Source: Amphritea atlantica
Lineage (GTDB): Bacteria > Pseudomonadota > Gammaproteobacteria > Pseudomonadales > Balneatricaceae
Assembly: GCA_024397875.1 (NCBI GenBank)
Contig: CP073344.1
Location: 2,347,001-2,411,000, forward strand
DNA length: 64,000 bases
Direction: 5' to 3'
Shown here: piece by piece, positions 26,271 to 35,397 of the stretch
Position numbering within the stretch: the stretch's first letter is position 1
Layout: every line of letters starts with the position of its first letter
The notes under the pieces: model-generated
What the model was told of the DNA's origin: nothing
What the model saw: the letters and a program-made list of their open reading frames with translations, nothing else
The model's database searches: none
Position numbers and translations under genes: made by a program

Positions 26271-27791
26271 TTAGCGGCCAAGGACGGGGACTTTGTGGGT
26301 ATCATGTGCAATACACACGTTCTTGGTTTCCATGTAGAAGTCGAAGCTCCAGTCACCACCGTCACGACCGATACCGGACATTTTAACACCACCGAAAGGT
26401 GATGGCAGGTTACGGTTGTTTTCGGAGTTAACCCACAACATCCCCGCTTCTACCGCATGTGCCATACGCATTGCACGACCGGTATTGCTGGTCCAGATAT
26501 AGCCGGCCAGACCGTATACCGTCTCGTTAGCCAGTTTGATCGCGTCTTCTTCCGTATCGAATTCAATGGCGGTCAGAACCGGGCCAAAGATCTCTTCCTG
26601 AGCGATACGCATATCGTTCTTCGCATCGACAAACAGAGTTGGAGTGACAAAGTTACCCGGCCCCATCTCGTCACGCAGTGACTTACCGCCGACTGCGATG
26701 GTGGCACCATCCTGCTTGGCGATCTCAAAGTAGCTGGTTACCTTGTCGTAATGACCGGTATGAACCAGAGGGCCCACCTCAGTTTCAGGATCAAGCGGAT
26801 GACCCACTTTAATGTTCGCAACGCGCGCTTTCAGTGCTGTCAGGAACTTATCCTTGATACCGCTCTGAATCAGCAGACGGCTGGAGCTGGTGCAACGCTG
26901 ACCGTTGAGACTGTAGATCATGAACACAACCGCATCGAGGGCACGATCAAAGTCGGCATCATCAAACACGATCACCGGGTTTTTGCCGCCCAGCTCCAGA
27001 TGCAGACGCTTCAGGGTTTGTGCCGTCTGCGCCTGAATCAGCTTACCCGTGGCAGAATCACCCACCAGCGCCACCGCTTTAATCGCCGGGTGTTGTGTCA
27101 GTGCTTTACCGGCAACAGTACCGAAACCATTCACCATGTTCCACACGCCTTTTGGCAGACCGGCCGCTTCGGCACACTCCGCCAGAATAGAAGCGGTCAG
27201 CGGACTCAGTTCAGCAGGTTTATGTACCACGGTGCAGCCTGCGGCCAGGGCTGGAGCGATCTTCCAGGTGGACAGCATGAATGGCGTATTCCAGGGGGTG
27301 ATCACGGCCACCGGACCGAGCGGGCTGCGCACGGTGAAGTTAGTGTGTTCCGCCTGATGCAGCGAGAGACCGTTACGCGCTTCCGGGGCCTGATCGGCGA
27401 AGAAACGGAAGTTAGCCGCGCCACGCACCGCCGCCTGACGCATAAAGCGCAGCGCCTGGCCACAGTCCATCGACTCAACCATGGCGATCTCTTCAGCACG
27501 CTTTTCCAGCTCATCACCCAGACGATGGAGAATTTTACGGCGCTCAGCACCCGGTGTAGCCGCCCAGCCAGCCGCTGCCGCCTGAGCCGCTTCACAGGCG
27601 GCGTTTACATCGTCTTCAGTTGCCGCCGCCACTTTACCCAGAAAGCTCTGGTCGAATGGCGTCGTATTGTCAAACGTTTCACCGCTGCCCAGGGTCCACT
27701 CACCGTTGATGTAATGGCCCAGAGTGTTGTCTTTAAAACGTGCCAGGTAGCCTTCTGCTTTACCAATATTTTCCTGTAGTTGTGTACTCAT
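26271..27791 (-). CDS. hpaE: 5-carboxymethyl-2-hydroxymuconate semialdehyde dehydrogenase
   Basis: NAD-dependent aldehyde dehydrogenase of 506 residues that oxidises the ring-cleavage product of homoprotocatechuate. VITPWNTPFMLSTW, LHLELGGKNPVIVFDDADF (catalytic Glu), NGQRCTSSSRLL (catalytic Cys) and [13 protein letters not shown] are present in order. The start at 27791 (MSTQLQENIG) follows TGAGGT. It comes 11 bp after hpaG2 on the same transcript. The gene order around it identifies the function more firmly than the sequence alone. Confidence 0.92.
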   Translation of the reverse strand: MSTQLQENIGKAEGYLARFKDNTLGHYINGEWTLGSGETFDNTTPFDQSFLGKVAAATEDDVNAACEAAQAAAAGWAATPGAERRKILHRLGDELEKRAEEIAMVESMDCGQALRFMRQAAVRGAANFRFFADQAPEARNGLSLHQAEHTNFTVRSPLGPVAVITPWNTPFMLSTWKIAPALAAGCTVVHKPAELSPLTASILAECAEAAGLPKGVWNMVNGFGTVAGKALTQHPAIKAVALVGDSATGKLIQAQTAQTLKRLHLELGGKNPVIVFDDADFDRALDAVVFMIYSLNGQRCTSSSRLLIQSGIKDKFLTALKARVANIKVGHPLDPETEVGPLVHTGHYDKVTSYFEIAKQDGATIAVGGKSLRDEMGPGNFVTPTLFVDAKNDMRIAQEEIFGPVLTAIEFDTEEDAIKLANETVYGLAGYIWTSNTGRAMRMAHAVEAGMLWVNSENNRNLPSPFGGVKMSGIGRDGGDWSFDFYMETKNVCIAHDTHKVPVLGR

Positions 27792-27802
27792 CAATCTATA
27801 CC

Positions 27803-28576
27803 TCAATACTTATCGCCGTAGAACGCTTGCTCGGACACGATATATGTAGTCAGAGCGCCTACTTTCTCAATTTCACAGACAACAGTGTCGCCTGGCTGCA
27901 TATCTTTCAGACCTTTAGGGGTACCTGTGGCGATCATATCGCCCGGTTTCAGGGTCATAATTTTACTCAGGTATTCCACCAGGAACGGCACATCGAAGAT
28001 GATGTCCGCCGTGGTACCTTCCTGAGTCAGCTCACCATTCACATGGGTCGTCAGTTTCAGATCAGTGATATCACCCACGTCATCTTTGTCGATCAGCCAC
28101 GGACCGATCGGGCAGAGGGAATCACGGCTCTTAACCCGCAGATTCGGACGGTAGTAGTTTTCCAGATAGTCACGGATCGCGAAGTCGTTACAAACGGTGT
28201 AACCGGCGATGTAATCCATCGCATCTTCACGGGAGATGTTCTTACCCTCTTTACCGATGACCGCCACCAGCTCACACTCATAGTGTTGGAACTCGATATT
28301 ATCCGGACGGTAAGCGTTCTGCTTGTGACCGGTCAGGGTGTTAGCACCCTTGAGGAATACCAGTGGCTCTTTCGGCGGCTCAAAGGCCAGTTCAGCGGCA
28401 TGGTCTGCGTAGTTCAGACCCAGAGCGAAGATCGTGCCGGGTTCTTTAACCGGGCACAGCCAGGTCACATCGGTTTCATTGATTATCTGACCATCGGTTT
28501 TTGATTTCAGCTGGCCATCGGCCTCAACGGTTACATCCAGTTCAGAACCATTAAAAAGTACGCGTGCGTGTTTCAT
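27803..28576 (-). CDS. hpaG2: Homoprotocatechuate pathway isomerase/decarboxylase, C-terminal-type subunit
   Basis: FAH-fold enzyme of 257 residues corresponding to the second half of E. coli HpaG. FALGLNYADHAAELAFEPPKE, HYECELVAVIGKEGKN, DYIAGYTVCNDFAIRDYLEN and FKPGDMIATGTPKGL-type KPGDMIATGTPKGL match closely. The Glu/Asp metal ligands of the fold are kept (ECELV). It acts with the separate N-terminal-type subunit encoded 14 bp upstream; in E. coli the two are fused. Together they decarboxylate 5-oxopent-3-ene-1,2,5-tricarboxylate and isomerise the product. Confidence 0.92.
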   Translation of the reverse strand: MKHARVLFNGSELDVTVEADGQLKSKTDGQIINETDVTWLCPVKEPGTIFALGLNYADHAAELAFEPPKEPLVFLKGANTLTGHKQNAYRPDNIEFQHYECELVAVIGKEGKNISREDAMDYIAGYTVCNDFAIRDYLENYYRPNLRVKSRDSLCPIGPWLIDKDDVGDITDLKLTTHVNGELTQEGTTADIIFDVPFLVEYLSKIMTLKPGDMIATGTPKGLKDMQPGDTVVCEIEKVGALTTYIVSEQAFYGDKY

Positions 28577-28590
28577 TCTGAATGTTCTCC

Positions 28591-29244
28591 TTATTGGCCA
28601 AGTGTGTTGTTAAGTTCAGTAACGCCGTCAATCACAGAGCGAACGTTGTCGCCCTGAGCAACCGCAGCCCGCTGACCCGGGAAACCAACGGCAATCACAT
28701 CACCCGGCTGCAACGTCATGATGTACGAGATCGTGCTGATCAGTTCAGCCACACCGCGCACCAGTTGTGATACAGGCATTTCACTGACCACAGTGCCGTT
28801 AACCGAAGTCACCACAGTCAGCGCCTGAGGATCGGCAACCGATACCACCGCAGCACCGATTGGCGCAGAGGTATCCAGACACTTACCTTTGATATCAGGA
28901 CGGTAGTAGTTCTGCTCTACCAGAGAGAAATCATGCACCAGGGTGTAACCCTCTACATAGTCCAGTGCCTCAGCTTCGCTGACACGACAGCACTCTTTGC
29001 CAAACACGACCGCCAGAGAAGCACCGACAACCATCTGCTCAACGGGTGATCCGTCAACCTGTGCCCACTCAACAACGGCACCATCGGTGCTCCAGGTGTT
29101 ATGGGGTTTAAAATACAGAACCGGCTGTTGCGGCGCGCCTTTATAAGGTGCCTCAGCGAATTCGGCCTGCATCGCATTGAACTGTTCAGCGTCGTTCAGC
29201 GCAACACAGACTAACTTACCTTTCACGATTGGATTATTACTCAT
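28591..29244 (-). CDS. hpaG1: Homoprotocatechuate pathway isomerase/decarboxylase, N-terminal-type subunit
   Basis: FAH-fold subunit of 217 residues matching the first half of E. coli HpaG: GKLVCVALNDAEQFNAMQ, FKPHNTW, ASLAVVFGKECCRVSEAEAL and YYRPDIKGKCLDTSAPIG. It is more divergent than HpaG2. It lies 30 bp after hpaI and 14 bp before hpaG2 in the same operon. The split arrangement is common outside the enterics. Confidence 0.9.
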   Translation of the reverse strand: MSNNPIVKGKLVCVALNDAEQFNAMQAEFAEAPYKGAPQQPVLYFKPHNTWSTDGAVVEWAQVDGSPVEQMVVGASLAVVFGKECCRVSEAEALDYVEGYTLVHDFSLVEQNYYRPDIKGKCLDTSAPIGAAVVSVADPQALTVVTSVNGTVVSEMPVSQLVRGVAELISTISYIMTLQPGDVIAVGFPGQRAAVAQGDNVRSVIDGVTELNNTLGQ

Positions 29245-29274
29245 TGAATTTGTACCTAAACTTGTACCTGAAAA

Positions 29275-30090
29275 TTAATATCCGCTGGACTGAGATGCTT
29301 CTGACGGTCCCTGCGATGTGACGTCTGAGCTGAAGCTTTCAGCCAGTTGTTTGGCAGCATTGCCAAGCAGCAAAGTATCAACACCGACACCGACAAATTT
29401 GGCACCTTTCTCTACATAGTGCCGGGCTTTAGCCGGATTGATACAGAGCAGACCCGCCGCTTTACCGGCTTCGTTGATCACTTTAAAGCCATTCTCAATC
29501 GCCGCGACCACATCAGGGTGGTCGGGATTACCGATATGCCCCATCGAGGCTGACAGGTCAGAAGGGCCGATAAACACTGCATCCACACCTTCAACCGCAG
29601 CGATCTCTTCGAGATTAGCCATCGCGGTAACAGTCTCCGCCTGAACGATCAGACAGATCTCATCATTGGCTTTTTGCAGATAACCCGGAATACGATTCCA
29701 GTTGGCTGCACGGGCCAGTGAACTGCCCAGACCACGGATGCCCTGCGGCGGATACTTCACCGCTTTTACCAGCTCTCGTGCCTGCTCGGCGGTGTCACAC
29801 ATCGGCACCAGTACGGTCTGCGCACCTATATCAAGAATGCGTTTCAGCAGTGCTGTTCTGCCCTCTTCCGGACGCACAATGGCAGGCACACCGTAGGGTG
29901 CAATCGCCTGCAGATGGCGCATAGTAGAGTCCAGCTCGAACGGCGCGTGCTCACTGTCGATCAACAGCCAGTCAAAACCGGCACCGGCAACGATCTCGGC
30001 ACAGGTTGAATCAGGCAGACCCAGCCACAGCCCCCACATAGGCTTGTCGCCCTGCAGGCCCTGCTTGAATTTATTAACGGTCAGTTCCAT
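29275..30090 (-). CDS. hpaI: 4-hydroxy-2-oxoheptanedioate aldolase
   Basis: Class II pyruvate aldolase of 271 residues (HpcH/HpaI family) that releases pyruvate and succinate semialdehyde. FDWLLIDSEHAPFELDSTM holds the catalytic His, VQAETVTAMANLEEI the metal-binding Glu, and VFIGPSDLSASMGHIG the metal-binding Asp. The ATG at 30090 is preferred over a GTG at 30096 because AAGAGGT lies just before it. It is the second gene of the hpa operon. Its semialdehyde product could be used by the GabD-like enzyme at 904. Confidence 0.93.
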   Translation of the reverse strand: MELTVNKFKQGLQGDKPMWGLWLGLPDSTCAEIVAGAGFDWLLIDSEHAPFELDSTMRHLQAIAPYGVPAIVRPEEGRTALLKRILDIGAQTVLVPMCDTAEQARELVKAVKYPPQGIRGLGSSLARAANWNRIPGYLQKANDEICLIVQAETVTAMANLEEIAAVEGVDAVFIGPSDLSASMGHIGNPDHPDVVAAIENGFKVINEAGKAAGLLCINPAKARHYVEKGAKFVGVGVDTLLLGNAAKQLAESFSSDVTSQGPSEASQSSGY

Positions 30091-30099
30091 AGCCACCTC

Positions 30100-30903
30100 T
30101 TATACAAACTTCACAGAGATACCGCCCAGAGGGCCGTAATCAGCGTGTACGGTATCTCCGGCCTTTACCGGCACCGGACGGGTAAATGAACCTGCCAGAA
30201 TCACCTGACCCGGTTCCAGCGCGACGCCGTGAGGAGCAAAACGCTTACATACCCAGCAGATACCATTGGCAGGATGTCCCAGTACGCCTGCTGCAACGCC
30301 GGTTTCTTCAATCTGACCGTTCAAATATAGCAGAGCCCCGGCCCAGCGCAGGTCCATATCCATCGGCTTGATCGGACGACCACCGAGAATAATTCCTGCA
30401 TTAGCCGCATTATCAGAAATCGTGTCATACACTTTGCGGGTATAGCCGGTCTCAGGATCGGTGCGATGACAACGGGCGGCGATCAGCTCCAGCGATGGAA
30501 TGACATAGTCGGTCGCATTCAACACATCAAAGATGGTGATATCTTCACCTTCCAGACGATCTTTAAGTACAAAGGCCAGTTCTACTTCGATACGGGGATC
30601 CGGAAAATCAGACGCTTTGATCTCAGCACCATCGGCGAAGAACATATCATCCAGCAACACGCCGTAATCAGGCTGATCAATATTCACTGCCATCTGCATA
30701 GCACGGGAAGTCAGGCCGATTTTATAGCCTTTGACCTTAGCGCCGTTGGCGATCTTCTGATCCACCCAGGTCTTCTGGACAGCATACGCGTCATCCATGG
30801 TCATCTCAGGGTATTCAAGCGTCAGGGCAGGAATCTGTGTGCAATCCTTCTCTGCCTGATAGAGTTTCTCTGCGGCTGTTTTAATCTGCTGTTCTGTTAA
30901 CAT
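30100..30903 (-). CDS. hpaH: 2-oxo-hept-4-ene-1,7-dioate hydratase
   Basis: MhpD/HpaH-family hydratase of 267 residues, the same length as E. coli Hpa[50 protein letters not shown] and [20 protein letters not shown] are family blocks, with the Glu metal ligands in EVELAF. The start at 30903 ([14 protein letters not shown]) follows GGAAGG. It is the first gene of the hpa operon, and its promoter lies in the 171-bp divergent space shared with the permease at 31075. Confidence 0.93.
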   Translation of the reverse strand: MLTEQQIKTAAEKLYQAEKDCTQIPALTLEYPEMTMDDAYAVQKTWVDQKIANGAKVKGYKIGLTSRAMQMAVNIDQPDYGVLLDDMFFADGAEIKASDFPDPRIEVELAFVLKDRLEGEDITIFDVLNATDYVIPSLELIAARCHRTDPETGYTRKVYDTISDNAANAGIILGGRPIKPMDMDLRWAGALLYLNGQIEETGVAAGVLGHPANGICWVCKRFAPHGVALEPGQVILAGSFTRPVPVKAGDTVHADYGPLGGISVKFV

Positions 30904-31030
30904 ATCTGACCTTCCGTCCTCGCTAGCGCTGAGCTCAGCAATCAAAAAAGTGAAGCTTAAAAATAGCGTTGTCTATCGTGTAGTCATTTACCTCTCAACA
31001 GGTAAACGGTAACATATGCCGACAATATAA

Positions 31031-31044
31031 TTAATATATTAAGT
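31031..31044. promoter_or_regulatory. TTAA-TATA-TTAAGT element between hpaH and the permease
   Basis: It shares its core with the sites at 979 and 16049. It lies 31 bp before the permease start and 128 bp before hpaH, where one regulator could control both. It is A/T-rich, so confidence is limited. Confidence 0.35.
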
Positions 31045-31074
31045 AATTTCCAGTTTTTATTTACAGGCTTTCAA

Positions 31075-32403
31075 ATGACAACCCATAGTATTAGCGAAAA
31101 TGTAAGCAATCGCTGGCCTGGAGCGCGTATCGCAGGCTTTATTGTTTTAACGATGTGCCTGCTGACATTGCTGAATATTGTCGCTCCGCTGGGATTGGCC
31201 GGTGTCGCTACCCTGCTGGCATGGCTCTATATCGTGATTGAAGCCCCCCGTCTTAAACCGAAACAACGTAAACAGATTATCATCCTGTTTACCGCGGGTG
31301 TGGCTGCTGCGATTCTTGCCTGGAGTCAGGGTGCAGCAATCAACCTGCAAGCGTTGTTCGGCGAACATCTGAAACTGGCGATGCTGCTTACCGCCATCAG
31401 CTTTATTGGGATGGCCAGCCAGATTGGCTGCGATGTCAGTAAACCCGGCGCCCGCAGTTTTATTACCACCCTGTTGGGCATGCACTTTTTCTCCTCGGTG
31501 GCGAACTTTTCTTCAGTCGTTGTTGTGGGCGATCAGATTAAGAAAAAAGAGGGTATCGATCAGCTGTCGCAACTGGTGCTCAGCCGGGGCTTCAGTATGG
31601 CAGTCCTCTGGTCTCCCTTTCTCAGTCTTTTGCCACTGGTACTGGAGCAGGTTCCCGGGGTTGAGCTATCCCAGGTCTACCCTTTTTCGCTCACTATTGC
31701 CGTCACCGGCCTGCTTCTCAGTATGATTGAAGCCCGTTTCCGGGCAAGCGCGGCTTTACAAAGCTATGCCGGATACCCCCTGAAAAGAGAAACCCTGGCA
31801 ATGCCTTTCATTCTGATCGGGATGATTCTGCTGCTCAGCTGGCAGCAGCCTGAACTACCGACAGTGTTTCTGGTATCACTGCTTTCTATTGTTGTCCCTG
31901 TCGGTCTGCTGATACTGCGTACCGGCATCGCCCAGTCCGCTGAAAAAGTCTCTCAGCATGTGACCGAGAAACTCTCTGAAAGCCGTGCAGAGATCACCCT
32001 GTTTATGAGTGCCGGAGTACTGGCAGCCGGGGTTAAAGCCTGTATCACTGCAGGCCTGATCAGTCTGCCGTTTACGGAAACCAATGCCGGGGTCGCCTCT
32101 CTGGTGCTGATGATGATCGTCGGCCTTGCCTATCTGGGTATTCATCAGCTGGCACTGGTGGCTATCTTTGCAGGCCTGCTGGCGGATATCACCACCACCC
32201 CTAACCTGATGGCGATCAGCTATATCCTGGGTACGGCGCTGGCGATGTCCGGCAGTACCTTCAGCGGCCTGAACTTTATAATGAAGTCCCGCTTTATTGC
32301 GACGGACTCAGAGATCATCCGCAATCAGCTGCCCTACAATCTGGTGATGATCGCGGTGGGCTGTGGGGTTATCTTTTTGATGGAAGCGATGGGTATCCGC
32401 TAG
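31075..32403 (+). CDS. Polytopic membrane transporter of unrecognised family
   Basis: Integral membrane protein of 442 residues with about eleven or twelve hydrophobic segments. I do not recognise a diagnostic motif. ARFRASAALQSYAGYPLKRE is a cytoplasmic-looking loop in the middle, and a charged stretch (SAEKVSQHVTEKLSESRAEI) splits the later helices. HQLALVAIFAGLLADITTTP and ALAMSGSTFSGLNFIMKSR look like paired re-entrant regions as in anion or organic-acid transporters. It is divergent from hpaH, so it may import an aromatic acid or pathway intermediate. This is an inference from position. Confidence 0.75.
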   Translation: MTTHSISENVSNRWPGARIAGFIVLTMCLLTLLNIVAPLGLAGVATLLAWLYIVIEAPRLKPKQRKQIIILFTAGVAAAILAWSQGAAINLQALFGEHLKLAMLLTAISFIGMASQIGCDVSKPGARSFITTLLGMHFFSSVANFSSVVVVGDQIKKKEGIDQLSQLVLSRGFSMAVLWSPFLSLLPLVLEQVPGVELSQVYPFSLTIAVTGLLLSMIEARFRASAALQSYAGYPLKRETLAMPFILIGMILLLSWQQPELPTVFLVSLLSIVVPVGLLILRTGIAQSAEKVSQHVTEKLSESRAEITLFMSAGVLAAGVKACITAGLISLPFTETNAGVASLVLMMIVGLAYLGIHQLALVAIFAGLLADITTTPNLMAISYILGTALAMSGSTFSGLNFIMKSRFIATDSEIIRNQLPYNLVMIAVGCGVIFLMEAMGIR

Positions 32404-32448
32404 GCGATACTGGTCAGACAGATGGATTATTTCTGCGGCTGTGAAATA

Positions 32449-32480
32449 CTCAGGTCGTTCAACAGATGAAACGACCTGAG
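32449..32480. terminator. Hairpin between convergent genes
   Basis: CTCAGGTCGTT pairs perfectly with AACGACCTGAG around a 10-base loop between the permease gene and the NasR-like gene. There is no long T-run on either strand, so it may act as a weak bidirectional terminator. Confidence 0.5.
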
Positions 32481-32533
32481 GGGGCTCGATATCCCGCTCA
32501 GGCACTCCAGGCTAAGGTAACAGAACGATAAAA

Positions 32534-33775
32534 TCAGCGGCGGGTTGTTTTCTTAAATGCATCAATGATCTTCAGCGCAACCTGTTGAATAGGCTGATTC
32601 TGATCCATCGCACTTTTCTGTAGCGTTCGATAGGCTTCTTCATCATCCAGATTAAGGTTCTCTTTAAGAATAGCCTTGGCTCTCTCGACCAGCTTTCTCG
32701 CTTCAAGTGCCTCTTTAGCTTGCTGCAGATCGGTCGTCAGCGCCTGGATCTGCTTACGCTGCTCTAAAATAAGCGCCTGTATCGGGTGTGACGGATTGGC
32801 TGCATTGAGTAAACCACTGCCAACCGCTTCCTCTGAATCGACCTCGAAACTGGTCAGTTGCGCAATCTGATCCTGTGCCACCGAGCGGTTGCGTTTGGCA
32901 AGGTCCACCCGGTTATCACAGAGCGTTAAAATCTGCTCTGTTGCCTGAATCTCCAATCCATGCAGCTGATCGAGATACAGTGTAGCTTTCTCATACCAGG
33001 TATCTGCCAGATCCGGATTCACCTGCTGACCTTCGCAAAGTTTATCCCGCAGCGCTCTCATCTGCTTAAAGTCGGCGATCAGATCGCTGTGCTCAATTCT
33101 GTCCAGGGCGGCAATCAGCTCGCTGCCTGCGGTTTGCTGAAAGCCGCAGAAAATTTCAAGCTGTTGCTGATTAACCCTGTCGAGCCGGTCACGCAGCCTG
33201 GCTGAAAAGCCCCCCCGGGCAAACCCGACTACGGTCCAGGCGCGCTCCTGACCCGCCAGCTCCTTAGCCTGAATCAGGTGAAACAGCGTGCTCAGTCCCT
33301 GTGTCACATCCGGATCAGTGGCATGATCCGCCACTTCAAAAACAATTAATAACAGATTTTCGATGAGCCGGCTGTAACATGCCGTTGCGTCAACCGGTTG
33401 CAACCGGGCTTTCTCCACGTCGGCACGCAGTGCTTCCAGCCCCTCTAATGCCAGTAGTGCAGACGCAATCAGGTTGAGTAACTTGGCACTCACGGTGCTC
33501 TCACCTGCCGCTTGCTGAACAACAGCCAGCCCTGTATTCATCGCATCCCGGGCCTGGTCCGTCTGCCGTAACTGTTCAATCCGCTGCTGTCGGGTTTTTT
33601 CCCCGCCCCCCACTAACAGCCGGTTTGACAGACCACGCTCACGCTGCAGCTGATGGATAAACTCACAGATAAGATTCACCCACCCGAGCATCGATTTCAG
33701 TTCCGTGATGGTATTAATCTCTGACTGTTTGGCAGCCAGAAAAAATGATTCGGGGGAAACGGTAAGGTCTTTCAT
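32534..33775 (-). CDS. nasR: NasR-like nitrate/nitrite-sensing ANTAR antiterminator
   Basis: Cytosolic regulator of 413 residues. Residues about 30-320 form an all-helical NIT domain that senses nitrate or nitrite (LICEFIHQLQRERGLSNRLL is its characteristic start, with the conserved RERG). After a helical linker, residues about 350-405 are an ANTAR RNA-binding domain (KLVERAKAILKENLNLDDEEAYRTL). It would bind a hairpin in a leader RNA and stop terminator formation. The divergent cobA leader carries such a hairpin plus a terminator, so cobA is a probable target. Confidence 0.92.
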   Translation of the reverse strand: MKDLTVSPESFFLAAKQSEINTITELKSMLGWVNLICEFIHQLQRERGLSNRLLVGGGEKTRQQRIEQLRQTDQARDAMNTGLAVVQQAAGESTVSAKLLNLIASALLALEGLEALRADVEKARLQPVDATACYSRLIENLLLIVFEVADHATDPDVTQGLSTLFHLIQAKELAGQERAWTVVGFARGGFSARLRDRLDRVNQQQLEIFCGFQQTAGSELIAALDRIEHSDLIADFKQMRALRDKLCEGQQVNPDLADTWYEKATLYLDQLHGLEIQATEQILTLCDNRVDLAKRNRSVAQDQIAQLTSFEVDSEEAVGSGLLNAANPSHPIQALILEQRKQIQALTTDLQQAKEALEARKLVERAKAILKENLNLDDEEAYRTLQKSAMDQNQPIQQVALKIIDAFKKTTRR

Positions 33776-33919
33776 CAGTTTAAGCGTTTACCTGACAGTT
33801 AAGCTATATGTGCTACAAGTATAGCAAGTACAGTGCCACTCCTGTCTGGCGTGGCGTCTATGCAGATCAGGCATACTCCTTGCTAAGCTCTTAGCTATTA
33901 ATTTTTTAAAACCACAGAT

Positions 33920-33937
33920 GGCGAAACTGTTTTCGTC
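33920..33937 (+). promoter_or_regulatory. ANTAR-type hexaloop hairpin in the cobA leader
   Basis: GGCGAA pairs with TTCGTC (one G-T pair) and closes the hexaloop ACTGTT. That loop has the A1 and G4 that ANTAR proteins recognise. An upstream partner hairpin may be GCTA/TAGC at 33882-33895 (loop AGCTCT), which lacks G4. The terminator begins 8 bp downstream. Confidence 0.55.
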
Positions 33938-33945
33938 GGGTAATG

Positions 33946-33980
33946 AAGCCCAAAGCTCGTATGAGCTTTGGGCTTTTTTT
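33946..33980 (+). terminator. Leader terminator upstream of cobA
   Basis: AAGCCCAAAGCTC pairs over 13 bases with its complement around GTAT and runs into seven T, only 25 bp before the cobA start. Being upstream of the gene, it is best read as an attenuator controlled by the NasR-like protein. Confidence 0.88.
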
Positions 33981-34005
33981 GGTTTATCGAATGGAGTGAA
34001 CAACC

Positions 34006-34860
34006 ATGTTAAGTCTGGATTATATGCGCTACCTGCGTGAGTGGATCGGTAGCAGAGACGGGATCAGTAGCAAGGTATTCAAGCTTCGCAGCCGCCTTAA
34101 ACCATCACCCATGGGGCGGGTCGATCTGGTTGGCGCAGGCCCCGGGGATCCTGAACTATTAACCCTGAAAGCCTGGCGACTGATCAATGAGGCAGACACC
34201 ATCGTGTATGACGCCCTGGTCAGCCGCGAGCTACTGGACGGTATAACCGGTCAGCCTGAGCTGATCTATGTTGGCAAGCGGATGGGCGATCACAGTGCAA
34301 CACAGGACGAAATATGCTCTATTATGGTGCACCTTGCATTAGAAGGTAAGCATGTGGTGCGCCTTAAAGGTGGAGACCCTCTGGTATTTGGCCGCCTGGG
34401 TGAGGAGCTGGATGCCCTCCACTGCGAAAATATCCCCTACAGTATTGTTCCGGGTATTACCGCAGCCTCCGGTTGCGCAGCCAGTCTCGGATTCCCCCTG
34501 ACCGAGCGGGGAAAATCGACCCGCCTGAGATTAATAACAGCCCAGTTCAGTAAAACCCGCGAGATCGACTGGTGTAATCTGGCAAGAACCGACGAAACGC
34601 TGGTGTTTTATATGGGAGTATCGAAAGCGGCAATGATCAGCAAAGAGCTAATCAAAGCGGGGTTACCTGAAGACTACCCGGTATTGATCGTTGAAAATGG
34701 TACTCACAAGGAACAGCGGGCAACCGAAACAACCCTTAGTCAGATGACTCAGGCGATCAACCTTAATCAGGTTAAAGCCCCCGCTTTAATCTACGTTGGC
34801 CAGGTTGTCACCGGTGCCCGGGAGCGGGCTCAGAGCGGAGTAAAAGCGATAACGGTATGA
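34006..34860 (+). CDS. cobA: Uroporphyrinogen-III C-methyltransferase (siroheme type)
   Basis: SAM-dependent methyltransferase of 284 residues that makes precorrin-2 for siroheme, the cofactor of assimilatory nitrite and sulfite reductases. VDLVGAGPGDPELLTLKAW, VRLKGGDPLVFGRLGEEL, SIVPGITAASGCAASLGFPL and GVSKAAMIS are family motifs. An N-terminal extension of about 36 residues (LDYMRYLREWIGSRDG) precedes the domain. TGGAG precedes the ATG. It has no CysG-type dehydrogenase domain. It stands without nirBD or nasA genes, yet has a nitrate-type attenuator leader. Confidence 0.93.
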   Translation: MLSLDYMRYLREWIGSRDGISSKVFKLRSRLKPSPMGRVDLVGAGPGDPELLTLKAWRLINEADTIVYDALVSRELLDGITGQPELIYVGKRMGDHSATQDEICSIMVHLALEGKHVVRLKGGDPLVFGRLGEELDALHCENIPYSIVPGITAASGCAASLGFPLTERGKSTRLRLITAQFSKTREIDWCNLARTDETLVFYMGVSKAAMISKELIKAGLPEDYPVLIVENGTHKEQRATETTLSQMTQAINLNQVKAPALIYVGQVVTGARERAQSGVKAITV

Positions 34861-35028
34861 AACCGGTCCGGAGACGAAGATAATTAAAGCCAAGGTCACT
34901 AATACAGTTAATTAATGTTTTTTAACAATGGCAAAAACATCAAAACCAGCTTAGGAATATTTTAAATCAAAGAACTTATTAAAAGGACTTATTAAAAAGG
35001 CTTGTTACAAGAGCCAGCTACCAAGTGA

Positions 35029-35397
35029 TCACTTTTGCTGCTCTGACGCAGACTGACAGCTGAGACAATAACGGCTTTCGGGGCGTGCCAGCAGATGCGG
35101 CAGCGCGATCACAGCATCGCAGTTTTCACAGTAGCCATACTCATCCTCGCTGAATCGCTGTTCGGCATGTAGCACCTCCTGCATCCGCTGACGACACTGC
35201 TCCAGATTTGCCAGCGCCATATTCTGCTGTTGCATAGCATCCCCCCGTGAAACCCGGCCGACCGCCTGCTGATCCAGCTGAACCGGACGGGCACTTTGCT
35301 CCAGACTGGCGATCTCTTCACTCAACTCCTGCTTAAGCTTCTCCAGCGCTTCGTAACACTGCCGCAGCTGATCACGATTCATCGGTACGTGAGCCAT
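35029..35397 (-). CDS. DksA/TraR-type C4 zinc finger protein
   Basis: Protein of 122 residues: an N-terminal coiled-coil (RQCYEALEKLKQELSEEIASLEQ) and a C-terminal zinc finger CENCDAVIALP to CLSC with a CxxC-x17-CxxC pattern. That is the DksA architecture, although shorter than DksA itself. It would enter the RNA polymerase secondary channel. Its start overlaps the 3' end of the hybrid kinase gene by 26 bp, so the two are co-translated. An alternative in-frame start lies at 35382. Confidence 0.86.
   Translation of the reverse strand: MAHVPMNRDQLRQCYEALEKLKQELSEEIASLEQSARPVQLDQQAVGRVSRGDAMQQQNMALANLEQCRQRMQEVLHAEQRFSEDEYGYCENCDAVIALPHLLARPESRYCLSCQSASEQQK

Noticed and set aside
33788..34003. 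71-codon minus-strand frame across the cobA leader
   Set aside because: It covers the terminator and hexaloop hairpin on the wrong strand; RNA structure explains the sequence better.
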